Shown here: positions 9,935-23,800 of the stretch, in pieces
Numbering within the stretch: the first letter of the stretch is position 1
How the letters are laid out: every line of letters starts with the position of its first letter
Assembly: GCA_959347315.1 (NCBI GenBank)
Contig: OY365811.1
Coordinates: forward strand, 28,518,833 to 28,582,832
Origin: Bimastos eiseni
Taxonomy: Eukaryota > Annelida > Clitellata > Crassiclitellata > Lumbricidae
Length of the DNA stretch: 64,000 bases
Reading direction: 5' to 3'
Position numbers and translations under genes: made by a program
Notes under the pieces: generated by a model
What the model saw: only the letters and a program-made list of their open reading frames with translations
The model's database searches: none
What the model was told of the DNA's origin: nothing

Positions 9935-12900
9935 TTAGTGGTTGCAGTTGGTGGAGTTCGCGTCAAGTGAACAGTCACTGACTTCACCAGGATGACCGGA
10001 TGTCATCTGCTGGTGATACCATTCAACGAACTCATCCAAAAGCACCGGCCCTAACAACAATCACAAATCATAAATTCACCAGCTCAAACAGTTGTCACAA
10101 ATTATAAATTCATATAACCTGTGAGACTACAGCTATTGAAAGGCACTAAACATATGCTCTGTTGTAATTTCAATTGCCAATAAAAACCAACAAATTGTAC
10201 ATAAGTCATAATATTTCAGAGCATTGAAAATTTGTTATTTCATACATGTATGTAAATTCATACAGAGAGCACAGCAAATTCATCAGCATTCATTCACTAA
10301 GCAAGCTACCATTTACTACATTAATCAAATATACTATTCAGAGGAAGATAAAATAACCCCATATACCACAATAATCAACAATGCAGTGATACTTATCTAA
10401 GCGAATAAACCAAATTTTCTGCCATGCCTATTCTACGACACATCCAAATTCATACACAGTGCACACAAAATTACAACCAATAAGACATCAGAGATTCTGA
10501 ACAATAAGCATTGTCTCTGCTGGCAGTAATCCATCCTGCTCAGAAGCTTTGCCATATCAAACACATGAATTAAAGTGTGTTAAACATACTAATCAAAATC
10601 CATCTGTGTCAAATTTTATCGTCATTCATTCATTCATTAAGCACACTCCAGATAACTCACTCAGAGGCATTAATAGTTCAACGATATATTGCACTTTTTT
10701 GGTTTATCATTCACTGAAACAAAGTCCTGACGGCATCAAATAGATGGCAGATCAAACAGGTGTTTGGCAGATGACAAAAAATCTGAAATTATCTTGTTAG
10801 AAAAGTTTTCATAGAAGAGAAGACATAAACACAGAAAACTTACAAGCACCATCTTCATCGTAGTTTGAAAGATCAGGTAGAACATAGCGACTGAATTCAT
10901 AGACGTTGTACCACTGGTCCTTGTTCATGCCCCTAAACTTGGATTGCTGTAAATAAAATTTTATATTATTCATATAATCAATGTCAGCCACATCCCATTT
11001 TTTCACATAAAAGAGAACAATGGCAGGAGCACAAACCTTTCTTCTCAGCTATCATAAGGTCAAAAGCAACTCTCCCATAGCAAGTTCATCTCCTATTCAC
11101 TTGTGCAGAGTCTGCCATTTCACTCATCAAAATTCCTTATCGTTCATTCAGGGCATTCTGATAGTGCCAATTCCAGATATCTCACTCAGAGGAACTTCTA
11201 TTCCTGCCCTGCCGAAAACATAACAGTTTTAAAATGCTAATAAAAAGTACAAGCATCATCAATAGCCAGAAGAATACAGAGATGCAGAAGGAGACAACTA
11301 AAGACAGATGGTCCAATAATTGTAAAAAAATTAGTTTGTTCACACTGTACAGTCATGGAGCAAAGGGATCGGTGGACAGTCAAACCTTGACAAGGACAAC
11401 AATAACTAATAGGCAAATGCATTATACGGTTGGCTTCAAATTCTTAAATTCGTTACCCAGTTGAAAACATCATTTATCATGTGTGCAGAAAGTTCAAAGG
11501 CAGTCCCACTGAAAATGATTCAATATTACCTTTACGTACCTCTAAGAATTGCATGAATTCTGGAAATAATGACCAGCGACCTTCGAGCAACAAGGTCATC
11601 AAAGCCATCGCCGTTGGCTTGTCAAGACTACGATTTCCATTTTCCTATAAAACGACAACATAGTCTCCAACAGAAGCCATTAAAGGTGTTAAGATGATCT
11701 TAACCAAAAAATTCCATCAGATTACACAGAACCATTGGCCCTATACCTGATTGTTATGAACAGACGTCTCCAATGCACAAACAATTCAAGCAAACAAATT
11801 CACACACCACAAAACGGTTCAGTAGAAAACAGCAAAGACTTTCATTTTCTCAATTTAATAAAATGAATGTTTCTACAGGCCCATTACAAAGTCCTATCAT
11901 GAAATTTAATAAATTGTAATTCAATTCAAAATAATGTAATTTGCAAAATTATATATAAGCACTTACGAGTGAAAAATCGAATGCAAATCGGTAGATGTTC
12001 TTGAATGTAGCTGGATCTGTCAGGGAAGCCGTCAGCAGATCAAACTTACTGCGCAATTTCTCAATAGTATCACATCTAAAAATCCAATCAGATGTGCATA
12101 ACCCTTAAAATAGAAATATCTGTCTGGTAGAACTGGCTTAAACAGATCAGACAGCAGGAATAACGTCCAGCATATATGTACAGATGCATGGAGACACTTA
12201 ATAGCGTATACTGTTGATGACCCTTTAAAGACGAGCAATGAGCATGCACTTAAATGCATGGGGAAACCTATGTATTTGATTGGAAAGGATTAGTACTCCA
12301 ACGGACCACTTCACCAGATGGCAATATTATGGATAACTCTATTGCGATAAGCATTGGTGAGAAAAGTCTCAAATCATGTGCTTACGTCAACTGAAGACTA
12401 GTGGTCCTCAGTAAATCATCCAAAGTATTGACCTGAGTGATACAAATTAGTTCATCTGAATGAGCCAATGGAGAGCAGTCAGGCTTTACAAATGAGCAGA
12501 TGAGTATATACTTACTGCAGATATGTCATGCCTTTAATCCACTCTTCCAGCTTGAAGAAGCCCATCTGCTTGGCATCCATTCGAAAAGCCAGCACCAACA
12601 TTATGATCTAAAAAATTACATTCAAAAGCGCTCATAATATTCACTGATATTACCACTCTCACGCATATTCATTGCTGCGTCAAAAATCTGTTGGCTGAAT
12701 GAATTGATTGGAAAGGTTTGGACACAGCAACGACTAACAACCCCAAATCATCTAAACTGACTTCCAGGTTGAACAGCTGAATAGAATGAACCTAAAACCA
12801 AAGGATACAACACAATAGGTTAAACTCTAGAGAATTAATAAACAATGCAGACCTTAACTATGACTTACATTCTCTGGTTCAATTCCAAGATCCGTGCAGA

Positions 12901-13720
12901 ATTTCTCCATTCCATCCGGACCAATCGAACCGTCGGTTTCTGAAATTGAAACAAATATTCCTATCCAACAAAAACCCTACTAATCAACAGAAGTTCAACC
13001 ACAGCACAAAACTAAATAAAGGAATACTTCTATAAACATATAAAAAAGACAAAAATCTACTTTGCTATCTGCCAAAATCAACTGCTATTCTAAATAATCA
13101 AAAGAATTTAACATAAATTACTCAAATACATAAAATGCAAAAACCATATTTTATTGGATACTAAAGGAAAGACACCTGGAAACAGATGAAAACAAAATTA
13201 GAAATAACGTAGATAATAAATAAATAATGTAGAAATGTTGAGATTACGATTACAATTAAGATTTAGCCCGAGTAACAAGCTGAAAGTCTATATAAATTAA
13301 ATAAAAATCTGAGAGACTCACCACTGATGTAGCTGTTGAACAACGTAGTACATCGCTTGACGGTGAAGTTAGCCTCAGCTGCAGAACGTTTGCTAAACAA
13401 GAGAATTTAATTTTTTTTTGAATGCATTCAATACACCATATATAATCACACAAATAATTTAGAGCAACAATTTAAAGTTAAAAGGCACAAATTTATTAAG
13501 ACTGAGCAGCACATGGCAAATTAAGATTAATGAAAGCCATCCAAAATGGTCAAAGCTTTGTGATAAGATAAATTTGGAAAAAACTCATATTGTGCTAATA
13601 GCTATAAATATAAATCTTCTAGAAAAATATTAATTACTTGGAAGCTGGTAAACAGATACGTTTTCGTGAATTTTCTTCTTCATTTTCAGTGACGCACGTT
13701 CGTTTTTTTCGTGGCGGCAT
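9935..13720 (-). CDS. DCUN1D5: DCN1-like protein (DCUN1D4/5 type), complete, 8 coding exons
   Basis: DCUN1D proteins are scaffold-type E3 factors that bring the NEDD8 E2 enzyme to cullins. Exons on the minus strand are 13720-13638, 13392-13322, 12939-12869, 12607-12516, 12075-11967, 11644-11540, 10946-10844 and 10050-9935. All have consensus splice sites and matching phases and give 249 residues. The N-terminus MPPRKKR is the basic start of DCUN1D4/5. The PONY/DCUN1 domain follows with [40 protein letters not shown] and [11 protein letters not shown], then [14 protein letters not shown] and [21 protein letters not shown]. These last motifs form the cullin-binding surface. The final codons after VEWYHQQM are species-specific. 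Wording such as IIMLVLA and MNKDQWYNV is closer to DCUN1D5, but it is probably the co-orthologue of both. A good acceptor at 13753-13754 just upstream of the ATG shows a further 5' UTR exon. The length agrees with the family (about 237-292). Confidence 0.93.
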
Positions 13721-15472
13721 TTTTTTCAACAGATCCAGTGTAACAGCAAAATCTGAAAAAGAAAACAACTGTCACCATCAGCAATCTTTGGCTGATCAGT
13801 TATTAGTATTCATAAGATTTGTGATAGGCACTAGGGTCACAATTAAATGTGAATTTGGGGCAGAAAGTCGCATGCCAGGTAAAGATGTGCTTAGACATCC
13901 AACTTCTTGAAAATCAACGAGCAAAGTCGTTTCAGCTGATTTTTTAAGGAAGGGAGTGAAGCCAAAAATTCAAAAATATTGTTCAAACTGCAAAACCAAA
14001 ACTCAAGAGAGAATGAGGCTTCTTAAATATTCTAAACTCTGATTCGATAGAACTCAACTCATAACACTCGGTACTCGGCAGGAAATTGACAGTCAGTTCA
14101 TCTCACAAACGATTATGCTATCCATCCCCAAATATAGTTGCAACAAGTTTAGCACGCTATTTGGTTATAATTAATGACTACGGTAGCAGTATTCCCAGAC
14201 AGAAGTTGAACCCAGTGAATCATTGATTTCAATATTTTGCCATGAATAAAACTGAAAGAGACAACTGGAACAACTGCACAATAATAGCAATTTAAACAGT
14301 CACATTAACTGCAACATCATCTGTAGCTCAGTAGTGTCCTTGCACCATATTGACTCATTCTCGCTCACTCAATCACTGTCACCGGCATAATATCTGATTC
14401 TGCCATGTCAATGTTACCCGCACCAAATCGTCATCACTTGAGTCACATGATTAGTCATTAGGTCACAGAATGCATTCACCGCAGCCACAAGTAACAAAAT
14501 TAAAGAAATCGAAACAATAAGAATAAAATAATGATCTGGCTCCAGGTTCATCTTGGAATCAAGGTAATTCATCGAGCGACAGCTGACAGTGCGACACTTT
14601 CGGTTAGATGGGCAATTTACCGCTCGAGTCAAACTTTGCTAGGCAAGCGACCAAGAAGAGCACTAGGTAGCATGCCTTAAATGGGAAGTTCTGAGGATCA
14701 CATTCAAGATTCACAAGGCTGTTACAAACCTGTCAAAAACTTGCTATTAGAGTACATGAATGATGGCCTGGGAGACATCATGCAGGCAAATACGCCTACA
14801 GATGGCCACTGATAGGCAGATAATGAGAAAAAAATAATAATATATATTAATATGTTTACAGATTTAAAGCATTCTTATATAAACTAATATGAAAACCACA
14901 ATTTCAAATCCATCAAAGTTAATGGAGCTGTCAAAGAGTTAAACTGCACCTATAATACATCAGTTATATAACCAAGTCTTAGCGCGTTTGTAGGGTTGTA
15001 AAGACGCTGCATAGACAGTCATTGATATGCATACGAAAATAATTACAACTATTCAAATAGGGCGTAAGATAGATTTGTTTCTTTTTATTTATATCCTAAT
15101 GTCTGCGGATAGCACTCTTAAATTTAAACTCATAGAACAGGACAATTGCATCCATCGTATAGCTTCGGAAAATATCCCTTTACTTTTTCGTAGATCTATT
15201 TTTACATTAAAACGCTAACAGGCAACTGGAAAATGATAACACTGGGTGATAGCAAATCAAAACCGGTACTGAATTTTAAACTGTGCGAAAAAGAACTTAT
15301 ACAAATATATGCAGAAAAAATACGTATAGAGCTATCACTGTATTTAGTATCAGAATAATACTTGCTTGATTCCTAAAGAGCAGTAATTTAGTTACTAATA
15401 AAATGAAACATTATGTAACAGCCAAATCAGAATTCTTGTTCGTTGTTTACAAGCGACCGCTCAATGTACAGC

Positions 15473-15500
15473 ACCGGAAGTCTTGCTATGCGCACGCGCA
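15473..15500. promoter_or_regulatory. ETS plus palindromic NRF-1 motif pair (candidate core promoter)
   Basis: ACCGGAAG at 15473-15480 is an ETS-family core. TGCGCACGCGCA at 15489-15500 fits the palindromic NRF-1 consensus exactly. The two are 8 bp apart in otherwise CpG-poor AT-rich DNA. In animals this combination marks TATA-less promoters of housekeeping genes. The position suits the DCUN1D5 promoter and possibly a bidirectional one. Confidence 0.55.
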
Positions 15501-15695
15501 AATCCCAGACACGTAGAATAGCTAAACAATAAGATTACAGAAACGCATTGTATTAATAATGTTCTCTCCACAAAATATGATATTGAACGTTTTTTTCTCT
15601 TTGTGACGTTGTCCCATTATTATGTGTAATTGAGGATGTGCGTTTTTTGAGGAAGCTTCAAGAACATTGTAAATCGAGACTCCGTGGTTTAACAT

Positions 15696-15795
15696 CATCA
15701 TCACAATCGTCATCGTTATCATCATTATCATCATCACCATCATCATCATCGTCGTCGTCGTCGTCATCATCATCATCACCATCATCATCATCCTA
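15696..15795 (+). repeat. (ATC)n / (GTC)n trinucleotide microsatellite
   Basis: A run of ATC, with an internal GTC block, spans about 100 bases. On the minus strand it reads as poly-Met/Thr in an open frame, which is an artefact of the repeat. Confidence 0.85.
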
Positions 15796-16410
15796 ATGTA
15801 TGTAATGTATATATGGTCCTTTCGATCGTTTACTCAATTGATACTTATTAACAGGCATGTTCTAGCCTGCGAGTATAGGCCTATGAAAAGAAAAGCATGA
15901 CAGAAAGAAAACGTGGTATAGGCCTATAAGTAAGAGTTGAAGAATAACATTTGCGAGATATAATGTTTCATGTTTCTAGGGTTTCTATGTGTTGTGTTAA
16001 ACTTATATATGCGCTCCATCCGTGAAAAAAATAAGAGTGAAATGTTTGCCTTTTTCAAAAGACAGCTGAGCAATGGCTTTCGTTGTTGCCTACGTACAGC
16101 ACTGTTATTAGAATATTAGTAAAGACGGATCATACTCCTTAACAAATTAATCCAGAACCATTGAAAATAAATGTTATTGAAATGCAACTAAAAAAATTTA
16201 AAATGCCATTTTATACTAAATGGGGCGGAAATCAGTCCTAAAAATTTTTGCATTTGGTTCTGTGCTGGGTTGTGACTTTGCTCATATTTCGATGATATTT
16301 CGCCAATACTATTTTCGCATAAAAAATTTAATTTTATTCGTTCCAGCTCAGAAACAGGAAATAAAAATCTATTTTTGCTTTTTTCGATATCCGGGACCTG
16401 AAGGCATTTA

Positions 16411-16440
16411 GCGTCACGTGGTCAAACAAGTCGCCATTTT
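16411..16440 (+). promoter_or_regulatory. E-box / YY1-like motifs upstream of GIGYF
   Basis: GCGTCACGTGGTC contains a palindromic CACGTG E-box (16415-16420). GTCGCCATTTT, 15 bases downstream, resembles the YY1 core in reverse. About 300 bases further is a GTATGT donor at 16737. The arrangement would suit a GIGYF promoter and untranslated first exon. This is a motif-level inference only. Confidence 0.3.
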
Positions 16441-17820
16441 TGGCACTGAAAAAATTGTGATTTATTCATATCTGTACAACTAAAGAGTTTTTTTGTGATT
16501 CTTAATAATCAAAATAGTTAGCGTTTGTCTCGTATTATAATACGCGTGTGTTTTTAGTTCGAATATACGGGTAAACCTCAGGACGGACGTGTTAAAGGTG
16601 TTTTGAATGTCAACAGGTGTTTAATAGATAACATCGGCGCTTTGGATGTTTAAGGGTTAAATGCTCGAGATTAACCCATAGCCACCTAGTGAAGGTTACA
16701 GAGTGAACCGATTTGTGGTGAATCAGCGTCGTCGAGGTATGTGTCTTGAAAATGTAAAGTATAAATTCATGACAATGGTGCAGTAAAGTAAATTGGGGTC
16801 AACGAGAGGTCTTCATTATCACAGGCATGGCAGATACACGTAGTTCAGTTTATTTTCTCTACACTTAAGGAAATATACACGCCAGATGTTTTCATGCCAA
16901 GTCTAGTTTTTAGATAAAAGTAAATCTGTTTCTTAATTTGAGTTGATGTTTAAGAGTTAATGTTAGGCCATTACGTAGAAGAGTTGTAGATGGCAAGTGC
17001 ACGAGTGATTATTCATCCATTTTCTTTACATTTAAAGTTGCTGTTGCCTAAATATTGTTTAACATTTTGTTTTCTTATAGTTTAAAGTTAAATGGAAAGC
17101 TTGATAGATCGCAGTTAATACAGAAAGTAACAAAACAATATATTTGGTCTGTTTTATTTGCAATTTGATCCATTTGCTTTTCTGTAGGGCTGTGCTGCCA
17201 TTTAGCCTGCCTTACTGATTGTATTGTTTCAATTGTGTGTGATGATAAGTTTGTTTTGTCACAGGTTAAACTCAGGATCAAGTTACAGACTACACAGAGA
17301 TTTTGTTACGTATGTTTATTGTTGTTGAGAAATTCCTGTTAAATTATAAAACACATGATTTGCATTTAAGCGTTTTGCAATTGTCTTGGACATGATATTA
17401 CTTTTTACTCTTATACTTTGTTGTATTTGTATTTTAATTTTAAGTATTTATGGCTTTTGTAATTTTGACCTTGTATAGTTTGGATTATATTAGTATTAAA
17501 ATTAAAATTTTATGCAATAAGATTGGTTATAAATTTGTAGTATTTAGAATATTTTGTAACTTTAAAAGTAGATTATAAACTGCATGGCAGATGGGCATTC
17601 TGTACTGTGCAAGGATTTAGTTAGAGAATATTTTTGATCATTGCAGCGCGTTATTACGCAGGACAACAGGCTTGTTTCTAAACGTGATTTTTAATGCTTG
17701 TCATCTGGTGACTTTATATTAACGTACCCACACTACATAGAGAATACAGAGCAGAATTTAGAAGTAAATTGGATTTTGGATGATCTTATTTTCAGCTCAA
17801 TTGTCTGACACTGTACTCAG

Positions 17821-17835
17821 ATGGATTCGAATTGA
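17821..17835 (+). promoter_or_regulatory. Four-codon upstream ORF in the GIGYF leader
   Basis: ATGGATTCGAATTGA (MDSN-stop) lies 46 bases before the GIGYF start codon, in the same exon after the acceptor near 17795. If that leader is used, a short uORF precedes the main frame and could damp translation. The leader exon bounds are inferred. Confidence 0.4.
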
Positions 17836-17880
17836 GAACTGCACATTACTTTGGTTCTTCGTTTTCATCGCCTTTGTGCA

Positions 17881-20800
17881 ATGACATCCTCCACCCTAAA
17901 ATTTGGTCCAGAATGGTGAGTCTAATATTTCTGATTCAATATCTGTAAGACAATTCCTTCTGTTGGTACTCCGTGACTTAGTAGTGCTCAAAGTGGACCT
18001 GTCTGATGGTGGTTGTATTCCTCCATTCAGTGGTGCTCACTGCCCAGTATGGTCAGAGAAAGTACTTTTTTAACGCTAAAATAATTTTTTCATGCAGTGG
18101 CACTCAAGACTCAGCCCTGGCATAGGTAGTACCGTTTCATTCATTGGGCTCAAAAATAGCCTGGGCAAAGTTCATATCCCTATGGTAGCACTGGTGAAGA
18201 ATTATCCTGGCGAAGTTGATTTCCATTTACTAGTGGTGCTCAAACCTTTCTGGACTAACGAGCTATGTCCTTGACTTAGAGCAGCAGAGAGTGCCAGTAA
18301 ATAAGTATGACTTAAATTATACTTTTAATTTTGCTGCACATAGTATTTCTATTCTTATTTTTATGATGCAAGGTGGCAGTAATTGTTTATTTGTATCTTG
18401 TATTACTTTTTCATTAAATACTTTATTCTTCCAGTACATGAGCTACCACAATTGCTAGAAATGTGTCTATGCAAATGAAAGTTTACAAGATTTCTTTCAA
18501 CTGAATTTATTAGAAGATTGGTTAGTTATGGTTTCTAACAAAGTTAGCAATATCTGTTGATAATCTGTATTTCGTTTTGTGGTTGAGGTTGAGAAACTTA
18601 TCTGATGGAAGTGTGTCATCCATTCCTTCCTCTTCCACTGCACCAAGCTCCTCTGCATCTCATGGTCCGTCTTCCCAGGCAGCTGGCTTTGGCACCACGC
18701 AGAGGTATAAGCTGGCTGATTACCGATACGGGCGCGAAGAGATGCTGTCTCTTTTTGCTGCTCCCATTCCAGTTCCGGAAAATCTGAAAGAGTTGAAGGT
18801 GATCTTGAGCGACAGGCTGCAGCAACCGCTGGCGTTACAACCGGAAACAGACGATGAGCAGGTATGGTGCAGGAATCATTTTGCCACTTTGACTTGCTGT
18901 CAGTCCTTGTAATTATGTGATGTTTTGTTGTCATTGTGTCTGCATGTTCCATTGTATATATCTGTGTGTGTGTTTGTTAACCTTTTAATGACCAGCATTA
19001 TTAATTATGCCTTACACTTTAGTACACACTGGTCGTTAAAGGGTTAGGCACTGTTTGAATGCTTTCCTATATCTAACCACAGCTGATGCTGTGCTGCGAA
19101 GTTGAGACTTTGAAATGTCACAGTTCTTTCTGTCTGAATTTGATGATGTTGTTGTGCCTTAGCTGGATGCCTTCCAACACTGGTGCTTAAGAATTATCAT
19201 ACAAATTCTGTTTTCTGCACACATCACCGATGCTGAGTTATACAGGCACACAGTGCAGATCCCAATGATTGAGATGATAAAATCAATTGAGCTTGAATAT
19301 TTGATGACTACAATGATTGAGACAGCCTCTCCCTCCCCAAAAGTAGCTGGAAGAGATCTGTCAGATTAGAGGCAGACCTTTGACTGTTGAACTTGGGCGA
19401 TGCTGTAAGCAGATTGTGTCTGGAATGGGTGGAAAAATGGTATCAAGAGGGACATTCATGTGATGATATTGATTGGCGATGAATTCTAACAGGACGTGGT
19501 GGCAAAAAGACCTGGCATGTCATTGCCTTTCACTGGAAAAAATACATCCAAGGGTGGATTTTTGTGGCCAGTGAGGGGATATTTGTCGTTCCTTCTACTA
19601 ATTGTTATGCGGTCTTAGAGTTGTATTTAGTTAATAGAATTGTAGCGTTCTGATTTGCAGTAATGTAACACTCGAGTCCAACTAAGAATTTGAGTCCGAC
19701 ACGAGGCCGCTTTTCTGTGGACTTCGACTGTCATGACTTTGACTCCCGGACTCAAAGCCTGTGGACTCCAATTTAACTCACTGACTGTTTCCGGGTCATG
19801 ATTTGTGGACAGAACAAGCAACTGTATATTGCCATGATGCGCTTTGTGGTAGTTATAGTTTTAGCCATTCCTGTTGAATGTGTGCTTGGTAGTGGAAGAA
19901 TTTTGATATGTCCTCATTTTGCCATTTTATCGAACAAAACTTTATCCACTTAAATAGTCTTTTTAAAGTGTTGTTTGGATATATTTGCAATTCTTTCTGC
20001 ATGAATGTGCTGTTAGTTGAGTGACATGGTGGCTGATTTGTTAGAGTGCTCAATCTGTATTATGGAGAGTATGGGTTCAGTACTCATACATCAATACATA
20101 GAAACCTTGACCAAGTCTTTTGTTCACAATTGCTCTGCAATATAACTGCAATTGTGCTATTGAGGTGCATTTCTGAACTAATTACAGTTTAGGGCTATAT
20201 CAAATTGCAATTATATTGTATTTGTTACTATGCCACTGAATTTGGTGTTATAGTGTATTTTGATTTTAAGGATTTCGATTCAGACTCGATATATATTGAT
20301 TTGAACTAGAACACCTCTGCAATCGACTTTGACTCGACTACATTACAGCTGATTTGCATTGTCATTTTTATTATGTTGCAGCATCTCTTTTCGCAGCCTG
20401 TCAACAGCACAGCCGTTCTTCGTATGACTGGTCGAGGTTCAGCTGTGCCAGTGGGCATCACCGGTCTGAGAGGGGAAGCAGACCGAGGGCGTGGTAGAGG
20501 TGAGTGCTGCTGTTCTCTTGGCATTTGATTTAGTTGTCACCAATGCTCCTAGTAGGGTGGTCAGATAATACAGATTCTTATAAAAACATTTCTCTGCTGC
20601 ATAATTTGCACATTCTATGGCTTAGGGAGGATTTTACCTGTCTGCTGTGTTTGCATTAATTGCAGATGCCTTGCTGTAGATTGGTGTCAGCAAGTGGCAC
20701 ACTAGTCTATGTCATTATTTGGATGCATGATAACATGTGTTGCTCTGGCTATTTACTTAATGACAAGAGTGGGCTAAAAACAACTGGAGAAGCAATGACT

Positions 20801-23800
20801 CTCATTGTTAAATTGTTGAGGACAGAGAAAGGAATTAATCGCTGTTTGTAGATTCCATTGGTTTTCTTCTTTCCTTGCCCCTGATATTCCAGCCTTTATG
20901 CCACTGATTCAGTTTACAGATGCTTCTGCCTGTGGTGGTTGTTTGCAAGTTCTCTGGACATGTCGTTCGTCAATGGATGTACCTCTCTGAGTGTGCTTGA
21001 AACATAGTTGTTATATTGCATTTCACTCTGCTGCTTCTATGTTTATTCTAACAGGACGTGGAAGAAGCGAAGTTGGAGGGTTCTATTCGAGAGCACCAGT
21101 AGAAGAAGACACCTCTCGTGGAGTCAGACCCCTTCGCGATGTACACGACGTTGACAGGTGATAAGTCCAATCATTTTTCACCCTTTCTTCCGTCTTCGGA
21201 TTTGTTTTTGACTCTTGTTTCTTGTTGCGTTTCCATTGTTTTTCATGACTTACCCACAGTTCTTATGGTTTCTGTCAGCCGGGGACGGGGTTTTGGATAT
21301 ACGGGTCGTAGTTTTGATGACATGTCAGCATCATCGTCATCACATGGAGAATTTTCTCGCTCAATGTCAACTGAAAACTGGAGAATGAGCCGAAAATACG
21401 AAGATAACGAGGGCAGCTGGAGAAAACCAAGCCAAAGATCCAGTAAGTAACGTTGTCTATTGACTGTTTTACTGGTTTTGCATGATAGTTGATTCTGAAT
21501 AATTTATGAGAGGAATAACTTTTTTTGTGTGTGTCTGTTTGGTAACAAGTGTGGTCCTACATCATAAAAATCGTTGATTTTTATATTTCTGAACTTTTTT
21601 GTTTAATTTACTCTTTGTTTAAATCATAAACATCATAGCTCTGCACTTTCTGTAATAGAGTAAGATTGTTTCTATTAGGGCATAACCCAGTAGACAATTT
21701 CCACCGAGTACCGAATCCGAGTATTTGAATGAACTATTTGCCGGATCAGGGTACGAACCGAATAGTAGCGGCAAATCTGGCCAGTGAGGCAAAGTGTAGT
21801 TAACCTGCCACATGCACAGCTACAAAGAACTATCTATAGTCAATGCGGATATAGCATATAGTCACACTCTAGGCTATAACAATATATTTATTATTTCATA
21901 ACCTTATTTGTGAAAAAAAAAGTAAAACCTTGTTATAAAATTTTAAACATGAAGTTATCAACAATGTCTTTACTCTCTGATGTTTACAGGAAATTGGGTG
22001 GAGCCAATTCAAGCGGGAAAATTATTGATTTGGCTGATACCTGGGGAATGCAACCAAAAGAAATTAAAATATATAAATTAACATAATTATTTTAAAGAAA
22101 ATTTAATGGAATGTTAATGGAATTTGTTTAGTTAATCGATAACTTATGATTTAGTTCTAAATTTATTTGATGAAAAAATATTATTTTATCCCCAAAAATT
22201 ATTTTATCAAAAAAGTTATATTTAGCTATTTGCGGGTGTAATATTTGCAGAGGCGAATACTTCTGAATAGTCCAATATTCGGCCGAGGCGAATGTCCGAG
22301 GCGATTTCCGGTTATGCCCTAATTTATATTTAGATGCCAATGCCTAAGTGTGTAAACTTAACCTTTGCAGCAAGCCGCCGATGGAGGGAGCCATGGGAAA
22401 AGAGCTGTGATGGTGATCGAGAACGAATGATGGATCGAAGGATGAGTGAGGATTCATATCGCGATCGATCAGTTCCTTCGTACAGGCGTTCTATCAGCTC
22501 GAACTCTGCTTATGATGAGGAATCAGGTAGCCGACGTTTCTTTTGTTGAGAGCTGGAGAGTACTTGAAACAAAACAGCTCTTAGGTTATTCAGAATTATT
22601 CATTATTACTCATGTCATGGGAGATGGATTTTGTGGAATAAGAGTAGAGGCAATGTTTATTTTTGGTTTGCTCTGTGAAATTATAACCACATTATTTTAA
22701 AGAAATGCTGCTTTGTCCTATACTTTCTGATGGAATGCTCAATGCTCATGCAGTTTTGTCAAAAAGTGCTACAGAGTCATGTTCAGTGAATCTTAGTTGC
22801 TTCAGTGGATCTGATGATTGATGTATGTTTGAGTTTATCTTGTCCCTTTTGTTATCATTTGCATTGCTGTCATTGATTACTTAGGTGGCTTACCTAGCAG
22901 GACTAATTATTGCTAATGATGGAAAATAGTTATGTTATTCTTGTTCTGTTTTTCAATGGCTTCATTGAATTGAATCTGGGCTTTTGTGGTGTGCATTTTA
23001 GGCTCCTCTCAGACACCCCTTGAACATGGTTGTTAAGTGACCTCAACAGCACTTTATGTCATGTGTTTGGTTTTTAGACCTTCCTGAGTGGAGCACCGAT
23101 GATGTTGATGACATTGGAACCTTTGACTCGAGCGGTGCATTCATGTCACTTAAGGTCAGTCGATGTATTTCCCTTCTAAGCTCAGAGTGCAGTGTGTATA
23201 GCTGTAGTACATGCTGCATGAACCCAGGGGGGTCTGTGGTTGGCAGTCTTGTGGAGGTCAGGAGTGATATATATGTAGGGAATGTAATGTAAGATAGTCA
23301 TAATCAGCGATAGAAAGACCGGAGCAAAGTGTATGGGGAAAATGTATATCTTTAATGGGAGATAATCTGCTCCTTTCCCTGTATTTGTTGTCTTTTGTTT
23401 TATGAAGGTTATTATTCCTCATATTAGTGTAGTATTATGTCTGTGAGTTGGTATTTGCTGAGCAGGAGTTGGAGCAACAGGAGAAGAAAGAGAGAAGGAG
23501 TCAAGAGGCAGATGAAGAAGAGGATGATGGCAATGTCCTAACAGCGGAAAAGTCAGGTTCACTTCAGGTGAGTGAGTGATTAGGATATGAAACGAGAAGA
23601 TAATGGAGGGTGATGAGGTTTAACTATTTAACAACGAGCGTTTACATAAGTGTATGGAAGACCGATGCAGCTCATAATTACTGGATGAATGAGAGAACAC
23701 CAGAGAAGGGAAGAGTGGAAATATGTGGTTAGAAAGAGATGAAGAGATTAGAAGATTGAACATTAGTTGATATGAGGGCAGAGCGTATGATGAGAGCGGA

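Larger units (their letters stand above)
13753..17795. other. Divergent intergenic region between DCUN1D5 and GIGYF
   Basis: The minus-strand DCUN1D5 and the plus-strand GIGYF point away from each other across this 4-kb stretch. Both coding-start exons are preceded by splice acceptors (13753-13754 for DCUN1D5, TTATTTTCAG ending about 17795 for GIGYF), so untranslated first exons and introns of both should lie here. A possible GIGYF first-exon donor is GAG|GTATGT at 16736/16737. No coding exon is seen. Short open frames are AT-rich and unsupported. Confidence 0.5.

Noticed and set aside
10240..11190. Recurrent CATTCATTCA...CTCAGAGG phrases in DCUN1D5 introns
   Set aside because: The similarity is real but short and degenerate; I could not define a unit or bounds.
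15522..15791. Poly-Met minus-strand open frame
   Set aside because: It is produced entirely by the (ATC)n microsatellite.
18497..18952. 151-codon minus-strand frame
   Set aside because: It is antisense to GIGYF exon 2, which has clear homology on the plus strand.
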